64,000 nt of DNA from Orbilia blumenaviensis (Eukaryota; Ascomycota; Orbiliomycetes; Orbiliales; Orbiliaceae): positions 186,001-250,000 of the forward strand of contig JAVHNS010000009.1 of the NCBI GenBank assembly GCA_036872755.1, written 5' to 3'. A model generated the notes under the pieces. It was not told the origin of the DNA, did no database searches, and saw nothing but the letters and a program-made list of their open reading frames with translations. Positions 1 to 11,469 of the stretch are shown one piece after another (the stretch's first letter is position 1; each line of letters begins with the position of its first letter). The translations under genes and the position numbers were made by a program.

Positions 1-1
1 G

Positions 2-702
2 ACAACAAGAGATTCTGTCACTGGAATGCTGGTCAGCCGTTGTATGGCTATTGCTGGCACCGAAAACGGTATTGACCTCATTTTCCACACGAACACAGCA
101 TCAGGTAAGGCGGGTGAACTGAACAATGATCCACATGTCAATATATCATTCCTCAAGGATTCAGTAAGTACTGCGTTCATACAACTCGAGAGAAACCATA
201 CTATGCAACTAACTTGATTATAAGGATTGGGCTTCAATCAGCGGGACTGCTCAGATTATTCAGGACGTCGAAGAAGTTAAAAGGTACCTACTTTCAAGAT
301 GTCATATTTTTAATGCATATTCAGTTATCTAATTTATGAAATCATCCAGACACTATACCTCGGCATTGAAGGCCTGGGTTGGAGACTTGGGAGATGGGGT
401 CCATGATGGATCGGCTAAGGATCCCGTGAGTACTCGCCAGTATTCTAATATATCATGATGCAAAGGCCAATTAACTGACTAAACAATTGCTGGGATTGTG
501 TGATCTGCAACAGAGACTGGGCGTTATCAAAATTAGGACGTTGACGGCGACTTATGCTATCGCTCATGCTACCAGTTTTACTCGTACGCTTGAGGTTGCG
601 AAAGGCGCGGTGACTGGGAATGTCGCGAGTGTCAATACACTTCGTGAGATTAGCCTGAAAGATATCGAACTATGGAGGAGGAGCAAAGAGCTTGTTGCAT
701 AA
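2..702 (+). CDS. bli-3: BLI-3-like pyridoxamine-phosphate-oxidase-fold protein (5' partial)
   Basis: The gene runs off the left edge. Visible exons are 2-163, 225-283, 350-425 and 514-702, with GT-AG introns of 61, 66 and 88 nt; the joined frame is open to TAA at 700-702. The protein has the FMN-binding split-barrel look of general stress protein 26 and the Neurospora blue-light-inducible BLI-3: VTGMLVSRCMAI, then HTNTASGKAGEL, DPHVNISF, DWASISGTAQII, and the C-terminal IKIRTLTATYAIAHATSFT. Family members bind flavin or a related cofactor; the substrate is unknown and the name records light induction, not a reaction. Family membership is fairly secure. Whether this copy is the direct bli-3 orthologue is inference, and light control cannot be judged because the promoter is outside the window. 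Confidence 0.82.
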
Positions 703-1712
703 AACATAGGTTTAAACAGGCTTTAGCTAAGCCTCGGAAGCATCAGGCTTAGCTTGTAGCATTTCTCTAACCGGTACCAGGACTATAGCCATATCTACTC
801 TATCAGCAGTGCATGGCAAGGTCGGGATACCCCACACCGCCAAGTGTTTGGCCTGGTCTGTGCGACTTGACTCCGGCCTCGACCGACTTGCTTTTTGTAT
901 TACTCAAGCTAAAATCCAAAATAATACTAAGAATGATAACGGGATCAAATGAGAAAGACTTGGGCTTGGCTTTGGCCTTTAAATTGTGGCTTGACCCCTG
1001 TAGGGCCTTCTGGGTCAGAAGAGAATCGGACACGAGCACTAGGTCGTGCCCTCATTTCGTATCAGATATCGTGATATATGTGCTTAGGTAAATGGGCATG
1101 CACTATATCTGGAAACCAAGAAAAATGATAAGGAGGGGAGCTAGAAAAAGAAGGGGGAAGATTTCGATAAGATCGAATTCACGAAAGGCTTTCGAAATCT
1201 GTAGTATGTACTATACGTTACTACGATGCGAAAGCGGAGATTTGGAGCTGGTCCCGGCCAGCCCAGTCGATATCGTGGGAAATGACATGTGGTGAAGACG
1301 TACTGCGTGCGGAGGGGTCATGCTAAAAGTCACAAGCCGGCCGGCTGGCCACCTGGAAAAAAAAAAAAAAAAAAAGGAATGCCCGCCTGCAGCCACTCCA
1401 ACGTGCAGGTATATTTGTTCGAGACTTCCGATTTGGGTATGACACAGTTTCCTGGTTTACCCTAGTTCGAATTTCATGATACGGCTCGGAGCTATATTAT
1501 AATGATGTGACCTGTGGCTACGTACCAGCATATCTGTTCAAGTTGTTTCCCAACTGCTCCCAAATCTGATCCAACGAAATTCATCTTTCGACACAACTTG
1601 CAACTTCGAACTTCGAACTTCGTATCACACCTTGATATCGTTATTAGGGCCCTCACCTCCCAGAAATCATTCTCTCGGCGTCGAATACAGCCCGGCTCAA
1701 ACTATCGCCATA
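703..1712. other. intergenic region with poly-A tract
   Basis: No coding support. It holds the 3' flank of the BLI-3-like gene and the promoter and leader of the reticulon gene. A 19-nt A run lies at 1357-1375 next to GC-rich sequence (GGCCGGCTGGCC at 1338-1349). Short open frames on both strands (around 803-1091 and 1092-1396) overlap one another and show no protein-like composition. Confidence 0.6.
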
Positions 1713-2878
1713 ATGTCTGAAGAATCCGCTAACCCCTACCTAGCGGTAGAGCCTATCACCGCTGACGTCAGTCTCGGTAAGGTAAGAAATATTCAGCTTC
1801 CCGACTGTTATAATATTATTATTGCTAGCTTGCAGAAACTAACATCCCACCAAGTGTTCCCAAGCACAGTTTAGTCAGACCCGGTTCTCAGCGATACAAT
1901 TATTCTCACGGCCTTCAGTAGAGCTGCACCTTCTATTCTTGTTGCTAACTAGGCAAATCTATAGACCAATCGAACGAGAGGAACCCTTTTACTCCAGTTA
2001 AGGACTCCGTCCCCAAGGACCCTACTGTCACTCATTTCCACAGCTTTTTCTATGACACCTTCACTGTAGGTTCACCCCAGTTTACTACCGGAAGCAAGGT
2101 GCTGATGTGAGTATTGCTAGTGGAAATATCCTCGAACAACTGGTCTGCTCTTTGCATCGTCCCTCGCATTCTTCTTGCTTGGGCACTACGTCAATATTCT
2201 CCGATATGCCTTCAAGGCCGCATATATCACTTTCGCTGGTAGGTCTTTGGCGAAATAATTTTTGCACTCAAAGTGCCAGTTACTAATCTATGCCTATAGC
2301 TACGGCTGCCTTCGAGTATCTCGGGAGACCTACGACGGGAACCGGTTTCATGACCCAAGTTCGCCCGGCAAAGTACTATACAATCCCCCGCGAGAACCTT
2401 GAAATGGTTTTCGCCGAAATTCACGAGTTTTTGAACTTCATTGTCCTGGAATTTCAACGAGTCATCTTTGTCGAGAACCTGACAGTCACCATCGCCTCGT
2501 TTGTTTTTTCTTTGATCGGATATTTCTTGGTCAAGTTTATGCCAATCTGGAGTCTCTTGATACTTGGTAGGCCCAGAAAATCTTACCCCTAGTCTTCAAA
2601 ACCACATATTAACTAACTGAATTTCTCCAGCCGATGTGCTTCTATTCACCGCTCCTTTGGTGTATCTCCAAAACCAAGAGCTTATCGATAGCCATATCCG
2701 TCAGGCATCCGCCGCTGCCAACGATCAGCTTCAAAATGCTCGTGGGCTGGCTGAGAAACACACTGCTGACTACTCTGCCAAAGCGAAAGCCTATGCTAAC
2801 GACATCACCGGAAAGCTTGTCAGCGTCTATCAGGACCGCCAGAAAATCACCAAGGACGATACGACCAAGACCGAGTAG
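1713..2878 (+). CDS. reticulon domain protein (ER membrane shaping)
   Basis: Reticulons insert hydrophobic hairpins into the ER membrane to curve tubules. Well-supported exons are 2121-2238, 2300-2566 and 2631-2878, and the exon ending at 2065. Joining 2065 to 2121 gives FHSFFYDTFTWKYPRTTGLL, a typical reticulon-domain opening, followed by a first hydrophobic hairpin (ASSLAFFLLGH), the loop EYLGRP, a second hydrophobic region (around VTIASFVFSLIGYFLVKF) and VYLQNQELIDSHI. The tail is Ala/Lys-rich and ends in TKTE. The start at 1713 gives MSEESANPYLAV. The 5' part is less certain: 1713-1776, 1836-1868 and 1965-2065 keep the frame and give 276 residues, but the donor after the second exon would be the unusual GTTTAG (alternative GTTCTC at 1884). 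Confidence 0.85.
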
Positions 2879-3553
2879 ATGAGAAACTCGGTTTAGGCAG
2901 CGGCGTGGCTAATATAGCTGGAAAGACTGGTTGTCCTGTACCTGTTGGTGTCCCGTTCCATGGCTTTGCCCTTAGCTAGGTCGTCCCGGGTAATTTGCAG
3001 ATACCTGCATCTTGATTTCGTGCATAGCAGTTTTTACTTTGGCCTAACATTAACTATTCCCTCCCCATTTGATTATTTAACTGGTATATCTTTTATTCTC
3101 CTTGAATCTACTTTTTTTTTTCGTCCATAGTCTGCACACGCGTGGTTTCGTAAAAGCAAGCTCGCCACATCAGCTTTTCGAGTCTCTTCTCTTCGCATCG
3201 TAATAGGTACTCAAGTATGTGGCTGAAAAAAAAAAAAAAAAAAAAAAAAAGGCTCTATATTATAATATTTTGGGGGATCCGTATTATAAGGTTGAACCAA
3301 TATGTAGTATATACGTAGCATTAAGACCGCGCCCTCCTTGAAAGAAAAGAAAAAGGAAGGGTGTTACATCAAGACGTTCTTTTGTGGTTGCTACTGTTAC
3401 TACTGTTTCTTGTGTCCGTGTTGCTGCTTCGTGCGGTTCCTCCATCCTCTGTTTTAAGCATACTTATATCCTAAATCATTAGTCAAGTGGATGCTTCCTC
3501 GTGAGAACCATCAACCCCCCAAAGTACGCGACTGATAACCGGGAAGACCAAGG
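2879..3553. other. intergenic region (reticulon 3' / MED31 5')
   Basis: No gene seen. It is T-rich after the reticulon stop and has a run of 25 A at 3226-3250. CT/GT-rich sequence lies about 100-200 nt before the MED31 start. Confidence 0.6.
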
Positions 3554-4022
3554 ATGGCTGCCCCACCAACCCCAGATGATAAAACTCGATTCGAGATCGA
3601 GCTTGAAGTAAGTTCCAACTCAGCACCAGCCCTGGGCACATGTGCATGCTGCCTGGTCACTAAGCCATACTTGAGTTCTCTTGCAACAGTTTGTCCAATG
3701 CCTTGCAAACCCGTTCTACCTGAATTATCTTGCACAGGGCAAGTATCTACAAGATGAGGCGTTTCTACAATATCTAGAATACCTGGATTATTGGAGACAG
3801 CCAGACTACGTCAAATTCTTGAGGTGAGCTATTTATCATTGACAACCATGCTATTACCTCTGAACGGACATGCTGACCCTTGCCAGCTATCCTTCTTTTA
3901 CACTAAATGCGCTGGACCTCCTTCGACAACCGAAGTTTCGGCAGGATATCATGGTAGCAGATACTGCAAATAGGATTATGGATGATATGCTGGTCTCGAT
4001 TCAATCTCAGAGGGAGGCCTGA
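3554..4022 (+). CDS. MED31: Mediator complex subunit 31 (Soh1/MED31)
   Basis: Exons 3554-3607, 3690-3823 and 3887-4022 join to 107 residues. MED31 sits in the Mediator middle module, linking activators to RNA polymerase II. The conserved core is unmistakable: [20 protein letters not shown], then [17 protein letters not shown], then [20 protein letters not shown]. The first intron falls after FEIELE and the second inside the Ser codon of VKFLS (phase 2). Fungal homologues are small and mostly the single Soh1 domain, as here. The tail [20 protein letters not shown] is less conserved. Start chosen because it gives a short N-terminus directly before the domain. It is convergent with the Rpn6 gene, with about 200 nt between the two stops. 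Confidence 0.96.
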
Positions 4023-4223
4023 CGAGAAATCAGCTTACGGGATCCCCATTGTATATTGAATAGCGATAGAATATGCCCTAGTCAGAGGGACTCATGTTAC
4101 CGTTTCTATCTTCCCTCGTTTTATCATCATCATGGTTGAATGAGGCCGATAGAGTCTTTGCTCCTATTGTACTATTATTCTAGTTTTACTATCGCTATGC
4201 ACTTAGATACTAGATAACATTAT

Positions 4224-5621
4224 TTAATCCAGCTGAGATGCTTGGTTTGTATACAGCACATCCACAACGGTGCTTAGCTTCTTGATCGTGTCGATAGCGG
4301 CCTCGAAACCCTTATCCTTCTGCGTCTCTTCGTATATAATGAGACATTGACTACCACGGTCAATCACTCCATTGATAACCTTGTCTAATATCATTTGCGA
4401 CAGCTTGTCCTCGACCTTGGCGGGGCTCATATCGCCGACCAACTTAGCGATATGAGCTATCTCAACCCTCGAGAATGGTTCAATAACTCGGCACAGATTT
4501 TGCTCGAGAAGCGTGTTGTATAGAGCCTGAAGGTGAGACTTGATGAAGCTATCAGCAATAAGCTGATCTTTAAACTCCATCAAAGATTGCTGGAATTCAG
4601 CAAGCGATCGGTTCGAGTGGGCCTTTGCTACAGCTTTCATGGCATCCACATCCTTTCCTGCATAGCGTTGCGCTACTTTCCCCGTAATTATGGAATGGAC
4701 GTCATCCGCCAAATTGAGCATGATCTTACACAGCAACATATATTTTAGTGCTGCAACTGCCTTGTCTGTGTCATCTTGTGAAGCGTATCCTTCAAGAGCT
4801 TCGATGAAATAAGAAAACGCCGTCTTGAAATCCTTTTCCTCTGAATGCAGAATACCGGATTGCATATCCAGGTTTGCCTGCATCAACGGAGGGCAATACA
4901 CCGAGTTTGCTGATGTCCTGGCTGAGGTTAAGGACGCTCTAGCCTTTGGAATATTTCGTAGGGCATGGTATACGCGAGATTCGAGAAGTTGAACCTCCAC
5001 TAGAACCATCTTATCATCCAACCTCTTGAGCTCCTTAAGAAGCGAATTGATTAAGGTAAGGGCCTCATGGTATGATTGTTTCTGAAGGTAGAGGGCAACA
5101 AGTCGGGTTTCTAGGTTTTGTCGGAGGAAGGATCGGCGTTCGGATATAGCCCATTGTACACATGACTTTGTGACACTGATCTGAAGGTCAACTGTATCGG
5201 GGATGGTGGTGAAGAGATCCACTAGCTGGCGGACTATACATGCCGAGTTATGTTAGTGATGGTAGGGCAAATAGTTATATGTGACCGCAGCCGTACCAAT
5301 CTTCGCGGTTTTTGCCTTCGCGAAGGATGTCATCACAGACCGACTCGTGGTGATTAATTCAGCGAGCTCTTGTGTCTGCCTATTTATACGATCGGAGAGA
5401 TATTAGAGCTCTACTCAAGGGATAAGGATGATATGAGGGCTGAGGGCTGGCTACCTTCTATCCCGATAGATACCACCAAGGTCCATCAAAGCAAGCTCGT
5501 ATTCCTTCAACGCAGCTTCCTTCATCCCCGGGTTCTCCGACAGTATCTCTTTGTATAAGGCCACTGCCTTGTCGGGATCCGTTTTGGAAACATTCTTAGC
5601 TTCCTCGTAACGCGATGACAT
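4224..5621 (-). CDS. RPN6: 26S proteasome regulatory subunit Rpn6
   Basis: Minus-strand exons 5621-5455, 5379-5297 and 5233-4224 give 419 residues, close to the usual length. Rpn6 (PSMD11) is a scaffold of the 19S lid that clamps lid to base. The N-terminal helical solenoid begins MSSRYEEAKNVSKTDPDKAV; splicing restores the run GGIYRDRRQTQELAELI and then KTAKIVRQLVDLF, both conserved. TPR-like helices follow (YHEALTLINSLLKELKRLDD). The C-terminal PCI domain runs from about residue 290 to 390 and includes FSRVEIAHIAKLVGD and DRGSQCLIIYEE. It ends in a coiled helix used for lid bundling in the family. The last two exons fit only with the 62-nt and 75-nt introns given. Confidence is high for family and splicing. 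Confidence 0.96.
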
Positions 5622-6269
5622 GGTGATTGAGTATACGGAGAGTATGCGGTTATCAGATGAGGGTAGTTGACGAATCACGGGTCGTGGGGACGTGTTCACG
5701 TCGCGGGCGCGGGGTGTTCTCTAATACGACGGGAGATCAAGGTGAGTGGGATAAAAGAGTCGGTACCGGGAGCATGTGGTGATGATGCCTGCTGGGTCGA
5801 ATAAGACAAATAGGATGGTTGATGAAGGTCAAGTGACGGGGTCGTCGTGGTGGTGGGCAGTGGTGGGTGCTGAGGCCGCTTAAGTAAGTTAGCAGCTGTT
5901 GCTCACTTGGGGAACTGACGTTGAAGCTTGCAACACGCAATCCTTCACAGGCCCAGCCTACAACTCTACAGCCCTCTGCTATTCACAGAAGATGTAATTA
6001 CCAATACGGCCTCATGAAGGCAATATACGGAGAATGAAAGCGCTTATATGCATATTTACAGGTATGAGGTTTGTGGGGCCAAGGTAATGCTAGATATGTA
6101 GAGGTATATGTACTGGGGTAGATAGCTAGATCCGTGCCATTCTATGCATGGTGCTAGTCTTCGAAGCTTTCGAGTGCTCAAAGGAAAATATAAATTTACG
6201 GAAACGCCGTCTTCTCAAGCTTGACAACCGAAGAAAGAAAAATAAAAAAAGAATATGGAAAGAAACTAC
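5622..6269. other. Rpn6 promoter / dehydrogenase 3' flank
   Basis: Region upstream of the minus-strand Rpn6 gene and downstream of the next minus-strand gene. No coding support. GC-rich near the Rpn6 start (5690-5710), then A-rich by 6180-6260. No convincing proteasome-type promoter element was identified by eye. Confidence 0.5.
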
Positions 6270-7543
6270 TCAGTTCTTACCGTTCAAGCTGTCGGTGGCA
6301 TTTCTTCCGCGAAAGTTCTTCATAGCATCGTCACACCCACTTATCCATCTTAGTAACCTTTGAATGCTAACAGGAAGAGCATACATCACTACAATCCACT
6401 TGGAATAGAGAGGGAAATCCAAGTTTCCAGCGGCACCAGAGTCAATCGCGGCCATTATTTCCTTCGCAATATCCACTGGTTCTAAGACGGGGGCGAAGAA
6501 AGTGGATGGCGTGTCGACACCATCAAATAGCGGGGTAGAGATTTGCCCAGGGCAGACGAGCAAAGTCTTGATGTTTTCATATTGTGCTACTTCGGCGGTA
6601 AGAGACTCGTGAAGTAGTCTTACAGCTGCCTTAGAGGCTGCATAATCGCCTGAAGGGGTATAGAGTTAGCATTTTCTAGTTGAAATAATTGCGGTTTTCG
6701 GGTAATTCATACTGCACTGTTTGGGGCCAATATGCGACAAGACACTTGAAATCGTAACAATTGTGCCGCGCTTGGCCTCAATCATTGCTGGCAGGAACTC
6801 CTTGATGGTCCAGAAATTAGATAAAACATTGCTGTTGAAAGTACTGTGAGGGCATTGGCAGTTAGTTGTCGTGGACTGGGAACCTTCTGTAGTGTAACTT
6901 ATAACTTCGAACTTACCTCTTGATTTCATCTTCAGATAAATTCAGTATCGTTTTCCCATGAACCACCGCAGCGTTATTCACAAGCACACTTGGTGGCCCC
7001 AACTAAACGAAACAACATTTCATTAGAATTATGACCATACCATAAGTTCAAACTATCGTTACGACGTACATCTTGAGTAATCCGCTTGGACACTTCCTGG
7101 ACTTCGTCATAGTTTCCGACATCGCATTTGTAAAATTCGACATTCCGAACCTCGACCTCGGGCTCGTTAACATCCAGGATAGCCACAGACATGCCCCTCA
7201 TCCCGTAAACTTGCGCTAATAGGAGCCCCAGCCCGCTGGATCCCCCAGTAATAACAAGGACCTCCTCGCTCTTATTAAAGTCTCTGTTTTTTCCATATGC
7301 TAGTCTATGGTTGAGCGATTGCAGAAGCCAGGTTACTGTAATGATGGCTGCGTAGAGCATCGAGCCCCACATGGGAGGATGGTGCCATTGGAAGGTCAAA
7401 GTCCGGAGGGAAAGCGGCAACATCCAGGCGCCAAGCGGGTGGAGGAATGTGATACTCGCGACTTGAACCAGCAGGTCGATATTGAGGAGGGAAAGGATTG
7501 GTTTATCGGTTCGGAAACCGGACGGTGTCGGCGGGGCTTCCAT
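6270..7543 (-). CDS. membrane-anchored short-chain dehydrogenase/reductase (RDH10/SDR16C-like)
   Basis: Minus-strand exons 7543-7070, 7002-6917, 6843-6713 and 6649-6270 give 356 residues. The first 75 or so residues contain hydrophobic stretches (FLHPLGAWMLPL, SMLYAAIITVTWLL) that suggest an ER or lipid-droplet membrane anchor. The Rossmann nucleotide-binding motif TGGSSGLG is at about residues 99-106, NNAA at 167-170, the catalytic Ser region ISSVLSHIG in exon 3, and the catalytic YAASK (Tyr233, Lys237) follows a phase-1 splice. All active-site motifs are therefore present. The layout resembles the retinol dehydrogenase 10 / SDR16C class found widely in ascomycetes; the substrate (fatty alcohol, sterol or retinoid-like) cannot be told from sequence. 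It lies in tandem with Rpn6, with no sign of co-regulation. Confidence 0.88.
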
Positions 7544-8149
7544 TTTGCGATTTTTGCACGGATCCGTTGGGGATGTGGTTTATTATGAAAAGAAATTGAT
7601 CACGGACTGCTTAGGCTTCACAGTTGGGAGGCAGCCGGTTTTTATTTATAGTTTGGGGTCTTGGGCGACTCTGCGCAGAGAATGGTTCTCGATTGGGTCG
7701 CTTGAGTTTATCGATATCTTGGTGCTCAGGGCCAAATAGTTTCACCTTTGAAGCATGGGAGGTCCCGATATTTAACAATTCGGGTTTCAGGGACTGATCG
7801 GTCCCGGCGACTCTGGCCTTAAAAAAAAAGAAGAAAAAAAGAGAAACTGGTAGCCTGCCTTTCCGCGCGGCCTACGAACATAATATTGACATCTATCGGA
7901 TGATAGTAAGACAGATATTTGGTAAATATAAGGTAAAAGGTGGCAGCATTTTGCAAGCGCCACTAGACACACCCGAACAACGCCTCTGCAATTCCAGAAC
8001 AAGAAATCAGACGCAGCCGGATGCCGAACTCCAATAGCCAATTTGTACTAAAATACCAATCAATAACTCCACCACGATACCAACCAAACCCAAATCAACA
8101 ATGGAATCGCAAACACCAGGGATTCAAGAAAGATTAAAACACTATCAAC
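7544..8149. other. intergenic region between dehydrogenase and GEN1-like gene
   Basis: 5' flank of the dehydrogenase and 3' flank of the GEN1-like gene. There is an A-rich stretch near 7820-7840. A short plus-strand open frame (7482-7739) runs antisense to the dehydrogenase 5' end and is not supported. Confidence 0.5.
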
Positions 8150-10072
8150 TCAGACCAGAGGGTCGTCTTTGGTTAGATCACATATACTGACATCAAATAG
8201 TGCACCCTCGTCGCTATCGGTCAGTTTCCACGCGCCAGGCAAGCTTGGCCTGGTCACTATTTTCCCAAGTTTTTCTCGGCTTTTGTGTCCTTGAGGAGCT
8301 TGTGCTACTGCCGGCGTTGAGGATTTGGACTGGCCTTTCTCTTCGTCAGAAGCATCTAGATCTATAATTATTGGCACATTTTCTTTCCCGTTGTTGAGAT
8401 CTCCATTCGTGCCCAAAGGTTTTGTCGCAGACGTTTTTGCAGCGTTAGTGACCACCTTCTTCTGTTGGAAGAACGATTGTATCGTTGGCTGGTTCGAGGC
8501 CGTTGTCGTCTTCTTGATAGGCTTGCGGGTGGCAGGCCTTTGAAGTTTGGCTACTTGCTGCTTCGATTTTGCTACCTTTTTCTTTGCCTCGTTGTCGTCC
8601 CATACCTGTATCTCCTTCTTTGCACCTTGTACGACAAATTCTTCGTAGAGCCAGACTCTTTGGTTCTTCGTGGGATCGTACTCTTGTTTAGCACGATCTG
8701 GTTTCCCTACTGTTGACTCCGTGGTGGCCACACCGTTCACACGAATATCATCTTTATCGGAGTCTGAGAAGCCATTTGGGTCATCCAGAAGCTCCTCCGC
8801 TTCTAGGATTGGTCCTGATCGCACATATACATTGTCCTCTTCGTGATTATACGGCAATGGGACAACATTGGTAGGGATGAAGCTGACCCGCAATCTATTT
8901 GGCATACCATCCTTAAGTCCAGAGGTCCGTTGATGGATAGATATCACGAGAGCATCTGCACCAGGTTTATTATGTCCCAGTTGCCACGAGAGTAGCTTTT
9001 CGGATAGTGTCCGAATGAGTTTCCCACTACCGGTCCAGTCGAACTTAGCCTTCGTAATTTCCCGTAAGACTTCAAGATTAGGAGAGATTTCCCAATTGAT
9101 CTGTGGTGGGGTTTCTGAGATCGTGGGATTGGTGTAATAGCTGACTATCTGGAGATTCGGAAAATCTTCAGGAATTCTGGCCTTCGGTTGTTTGCGAGAG
9201 AATGTCTTGTTGGGGTTGGCCCTGAGATCAGCCTCGAGCTTCTGTCTCCAGTCTTGAAGAGCATGTCCGCCATCCGAGTGAGCGAGCTTGCATGCTTCAA
9301 GCAATTCATCTCCGTAGCCAGCCTTGGCCGCTGCGGCGGCTTGCTTCATTCCTATACCCGCGACCCCTGCCATATTGTAATCACCTCCGCTTAGCAAAGC
9401 GGCCAGAATCATCCCTGCCGGGGTAAGGCCAGTCCTATCTCTGATTGTTCGTGACTGATAAACCTGCATGATATCAAGGTTTTTCGAATCGCCTTTGTCT
9501 CCCGACCTCCAAGTTTGTCGGCAACCAAACATCAAAGTGTCCACATCTTCGGAAAGCACTACATCAACGACCCCCTGCTTTTGAAGGAAAGCACACTCGG
9601 CCTCGGCTTCCCCTGGGGCATTGTGGATAGGGAACCCAAAAGCGGCGATGAGTCTCCTGGCAAAAGCGAGAAGATAGCCTTCGCCCCCAGAAATGGTTTT
9701 CCCTCTCTTGAAATCCGGTCTATCCTTCCCGTCGAAGACAAAAACCGCATGGATGTTCAGGGAAAGCAAGCTGCATAGACGGTAGTAGATTACTCGTAGC
9801 GGGGCATTGGAACCTGTACTGCGACCCTGAACAGCCTTTGACTGGAAGGCCCATATCGAGATATCTATCGCTACTCGGATATGTCGTTTGTGTCTATTGA
9901 AATGATCGATGCTCAACTTTGCGAGGGGAACTTTATCTGGTGCACCGAGTTCGTCGTACAGTCTGGATGCGGTAGGTATTAGTACGTAGTTCGTATCAAA
10001 GGGGAATTGGAATATGCTACAGTACTAATAGCTCTGGAAGACGGGGGAGAAAACCAACCCTTTGATGCCCAT
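8150..10072 (-). CDS. GEN1/Yen1-family Holliday junction resolvase (XPG nuclease)
   Basis: Minus-strand exons 10072-10059 (14 nt) and 9962-8150 give 608 residues. The tiny first exon supplies the start and MGIKG; splicing restores MGIKGLYDELG, the XPG N-terminal motif that threads DNA. Then come RVAIDISIWAFQ, VFVFDGKDRPDFKRG and the XPG-I motif EAEAECAFLQKQGVVDVVLS followed by EDVDTLMFG; these carry the acidic metal-binding residues. GGDYNMAGVAGIGMKQA is the helix-hairpin-helix region. The C-terminus is low complexity with Lys-rich segments and IQSFFQQKK, which resembles a PCNA-binding (PIP-like) box; that is my inference. GEN1/Yen1 enzymes cut four-way junctions symmetrically late in the cell cycle. 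Rad2, FEN1 and Exo1 are the alternatives; the lack of a canonical FEN1 tail and the position of the motifs favour GEN1/Yen1. Confidence 0.87.
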
Positions 10073-10498
10073 GGCTGCTAGTTGTCTCGAATTTGGAAAG
10101 GCAAAAGATATCTGCTCAGGCGTATGGGGTCTTGATTGAAAGGAGGAGGGGAGTAATGATATCAGCGGGGGGCTGCCTCAGCCTTCATACACAGAGGTGA
10201 TACTTTGTATGTGCCCAGTAATAACCACCTATTATAGGTAGTATTTATTTGGTGGATTTTGGGTGCCTGGGCAACTCGGGCGGAAGCGAGCAGGTGACAG
10301 CGTGAAGAACCCGATCCACGTCAACGTTTGGCCAACCCACGAACTCGTCTGGGTGGCAACCCCAATCCCCACACCAAAACCAAACCATACCTATAAGGTA
10401 GGTAGGTAGGTAGTAATAACGATACTGTCATCGACGACAACAACTCCACTTGCGCCGCATCAGAAGCTGGGAAGCCATATGCTTCGGTGACAATAACA
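10073..10498. promoter_or_regulatory. bidirectional promoter (GEN1-like / glyoxalase-fold gene)
   Basis: The region between two divergent start codons is 426 nt. It contains a TAGGTAGG-type run (about 10390-10413, GTAGGTAGGTAGGTAG) and a related half site near 10222-10240. No TATA box is evident. The reading as a shared promoter comes only from the head-to-head arrangement. Confidence 0.5.
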
Positions 10499-10975
10499 AT
10501 GGCGACTTCATTCAATCCTAAGTCCCTGGTTGAATCTGCATGGAAGATAATCCCCTTCTTCCAATCACGGGATATCCATGCCACCGTTCTTTTGTATACA
10601 AAGGAGCTGGGCTTCACGATCGGGAGTGAAGAGCCACACTTTGCCTCGCTTTTCGCGGGCCCAAAAGCTGCATCGAATATTTATTTCAGTCTTTGTCGGG
10701 AGGAATCCGAATTTCGTGCTTCGAGCGCCATGATCGCCCTTGGAGCGGAGCAACATGAGGCCCTCTATGCGGGGCTCTTGGCGAGGGCCCGGGACGCGGG
10801 GACAGGATCCGGACTGTCAGCAGAGCCGACGGAAACGTTCGAAATTGTGCAGGAAATCCGGGATGAGGAATGGGGATTCCGTCAGTTTTCGATAAAAGAT
10901 CGCGATGGCAATCTAATAACATTTTTCCGGTTTCTTGAAGGAAGCAATGGCGAGGAGCTGTGGGCTGGGAATTGA
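10499..10975 (+). CDS. glyoxalase/bleomycin-resistance (VOC) fold protein
   Basis: Single-exon gene of 158 residues. The ATG at 10499 (MATSFNPKSLV) is preferred to an in-frame GTG at 10487. The N-terminal half has the first beta-alpha-beta-beta-beta unit (IIPFFQSRDIHATVLLYTKE, LGFTIG), and the second unit ends FRQFSIKDRDGNLITFFRF, the typical C-terminal strand with D-x-D-G-N. This places it in the vicinal-oxygen-chelate superfamily (glyoxalase I, dioxygenases, bleomycin-binding proteins). Metal ligands expected at the ends of strands cannot be assigned confidently, so catalytic activity versus a binding role is open. It is divergent from the GEN1-like gene with a shared 426-nt gap. Confidence 0.75.
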   Translation: MATSFNPKSLVESAWKIIPFFQSRDIHATVLLYTKELGFTIGSEEPHFASLFAGPKAASNIYFSLCREESEFRASSAMIALGAEQHEALYAGLLARARDAGTGSGLSAEPTETFEIVQEIRDEEWGFRQFSIKDRDGNLITFFRFLEGSNGEELWAGN

Positions 10976-11469
10976 AAGATATGACTGAGGTGTTGTATAC
11001 CTAAGTTGTCTCGGGTACAAATGCATACCTAGATGCTAATGTTGACTAGATATAGCCCTAGTTACAATTACTTCAATTAGTAAATAAGTGTTACTACTTT
11101 CCGAGGCACTTTATAGGTAGGCGATAGACGGTAGGCGGTAGGTGCATTGGTAAATACATGCATTTCGAGAAGCCAGTTTGGGGCGTCTTGTTCTCTCGAG
11201 AGTTTCATTGTGGGATTGTACAGCACATAGCTTGGTCTGGATCCAGTGGGGGGTGGCACTGGGACCAGGACATGGGTAGCTCGGGAAAACTCCCACAAAA
11301 CACGTGACTGCTGGGCACTTCCCCCCCGGTGGTACCGACAGCGCCCCGGGCCCCGGAGGTTAAAAATATATGTAAAAAAAAAATTAAATTATGAGCCCTT
11401 AAATTCATGTGCGATTTCTGCGACATCACCGCCAACGTCTACAACCATCCCCCAAAATAGTCGCCGAAA
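10976..11469. other. intergenic region upstream of SOF1
   Basis: 3' flank of the glyoxalase-fold gene and promoter of SOF1. It contains TAGGTAGGCGATAG at 11115-11128, a GC-rich block (11310-11360) and an A-rich stretch before 11390. No coding support. Confidence 0.5.

Noticed and set aside
1211..1396. Frame containing a poly-Phe segment near the A19 run
   Set aside because: Homopolymer artefact on the minus strand.
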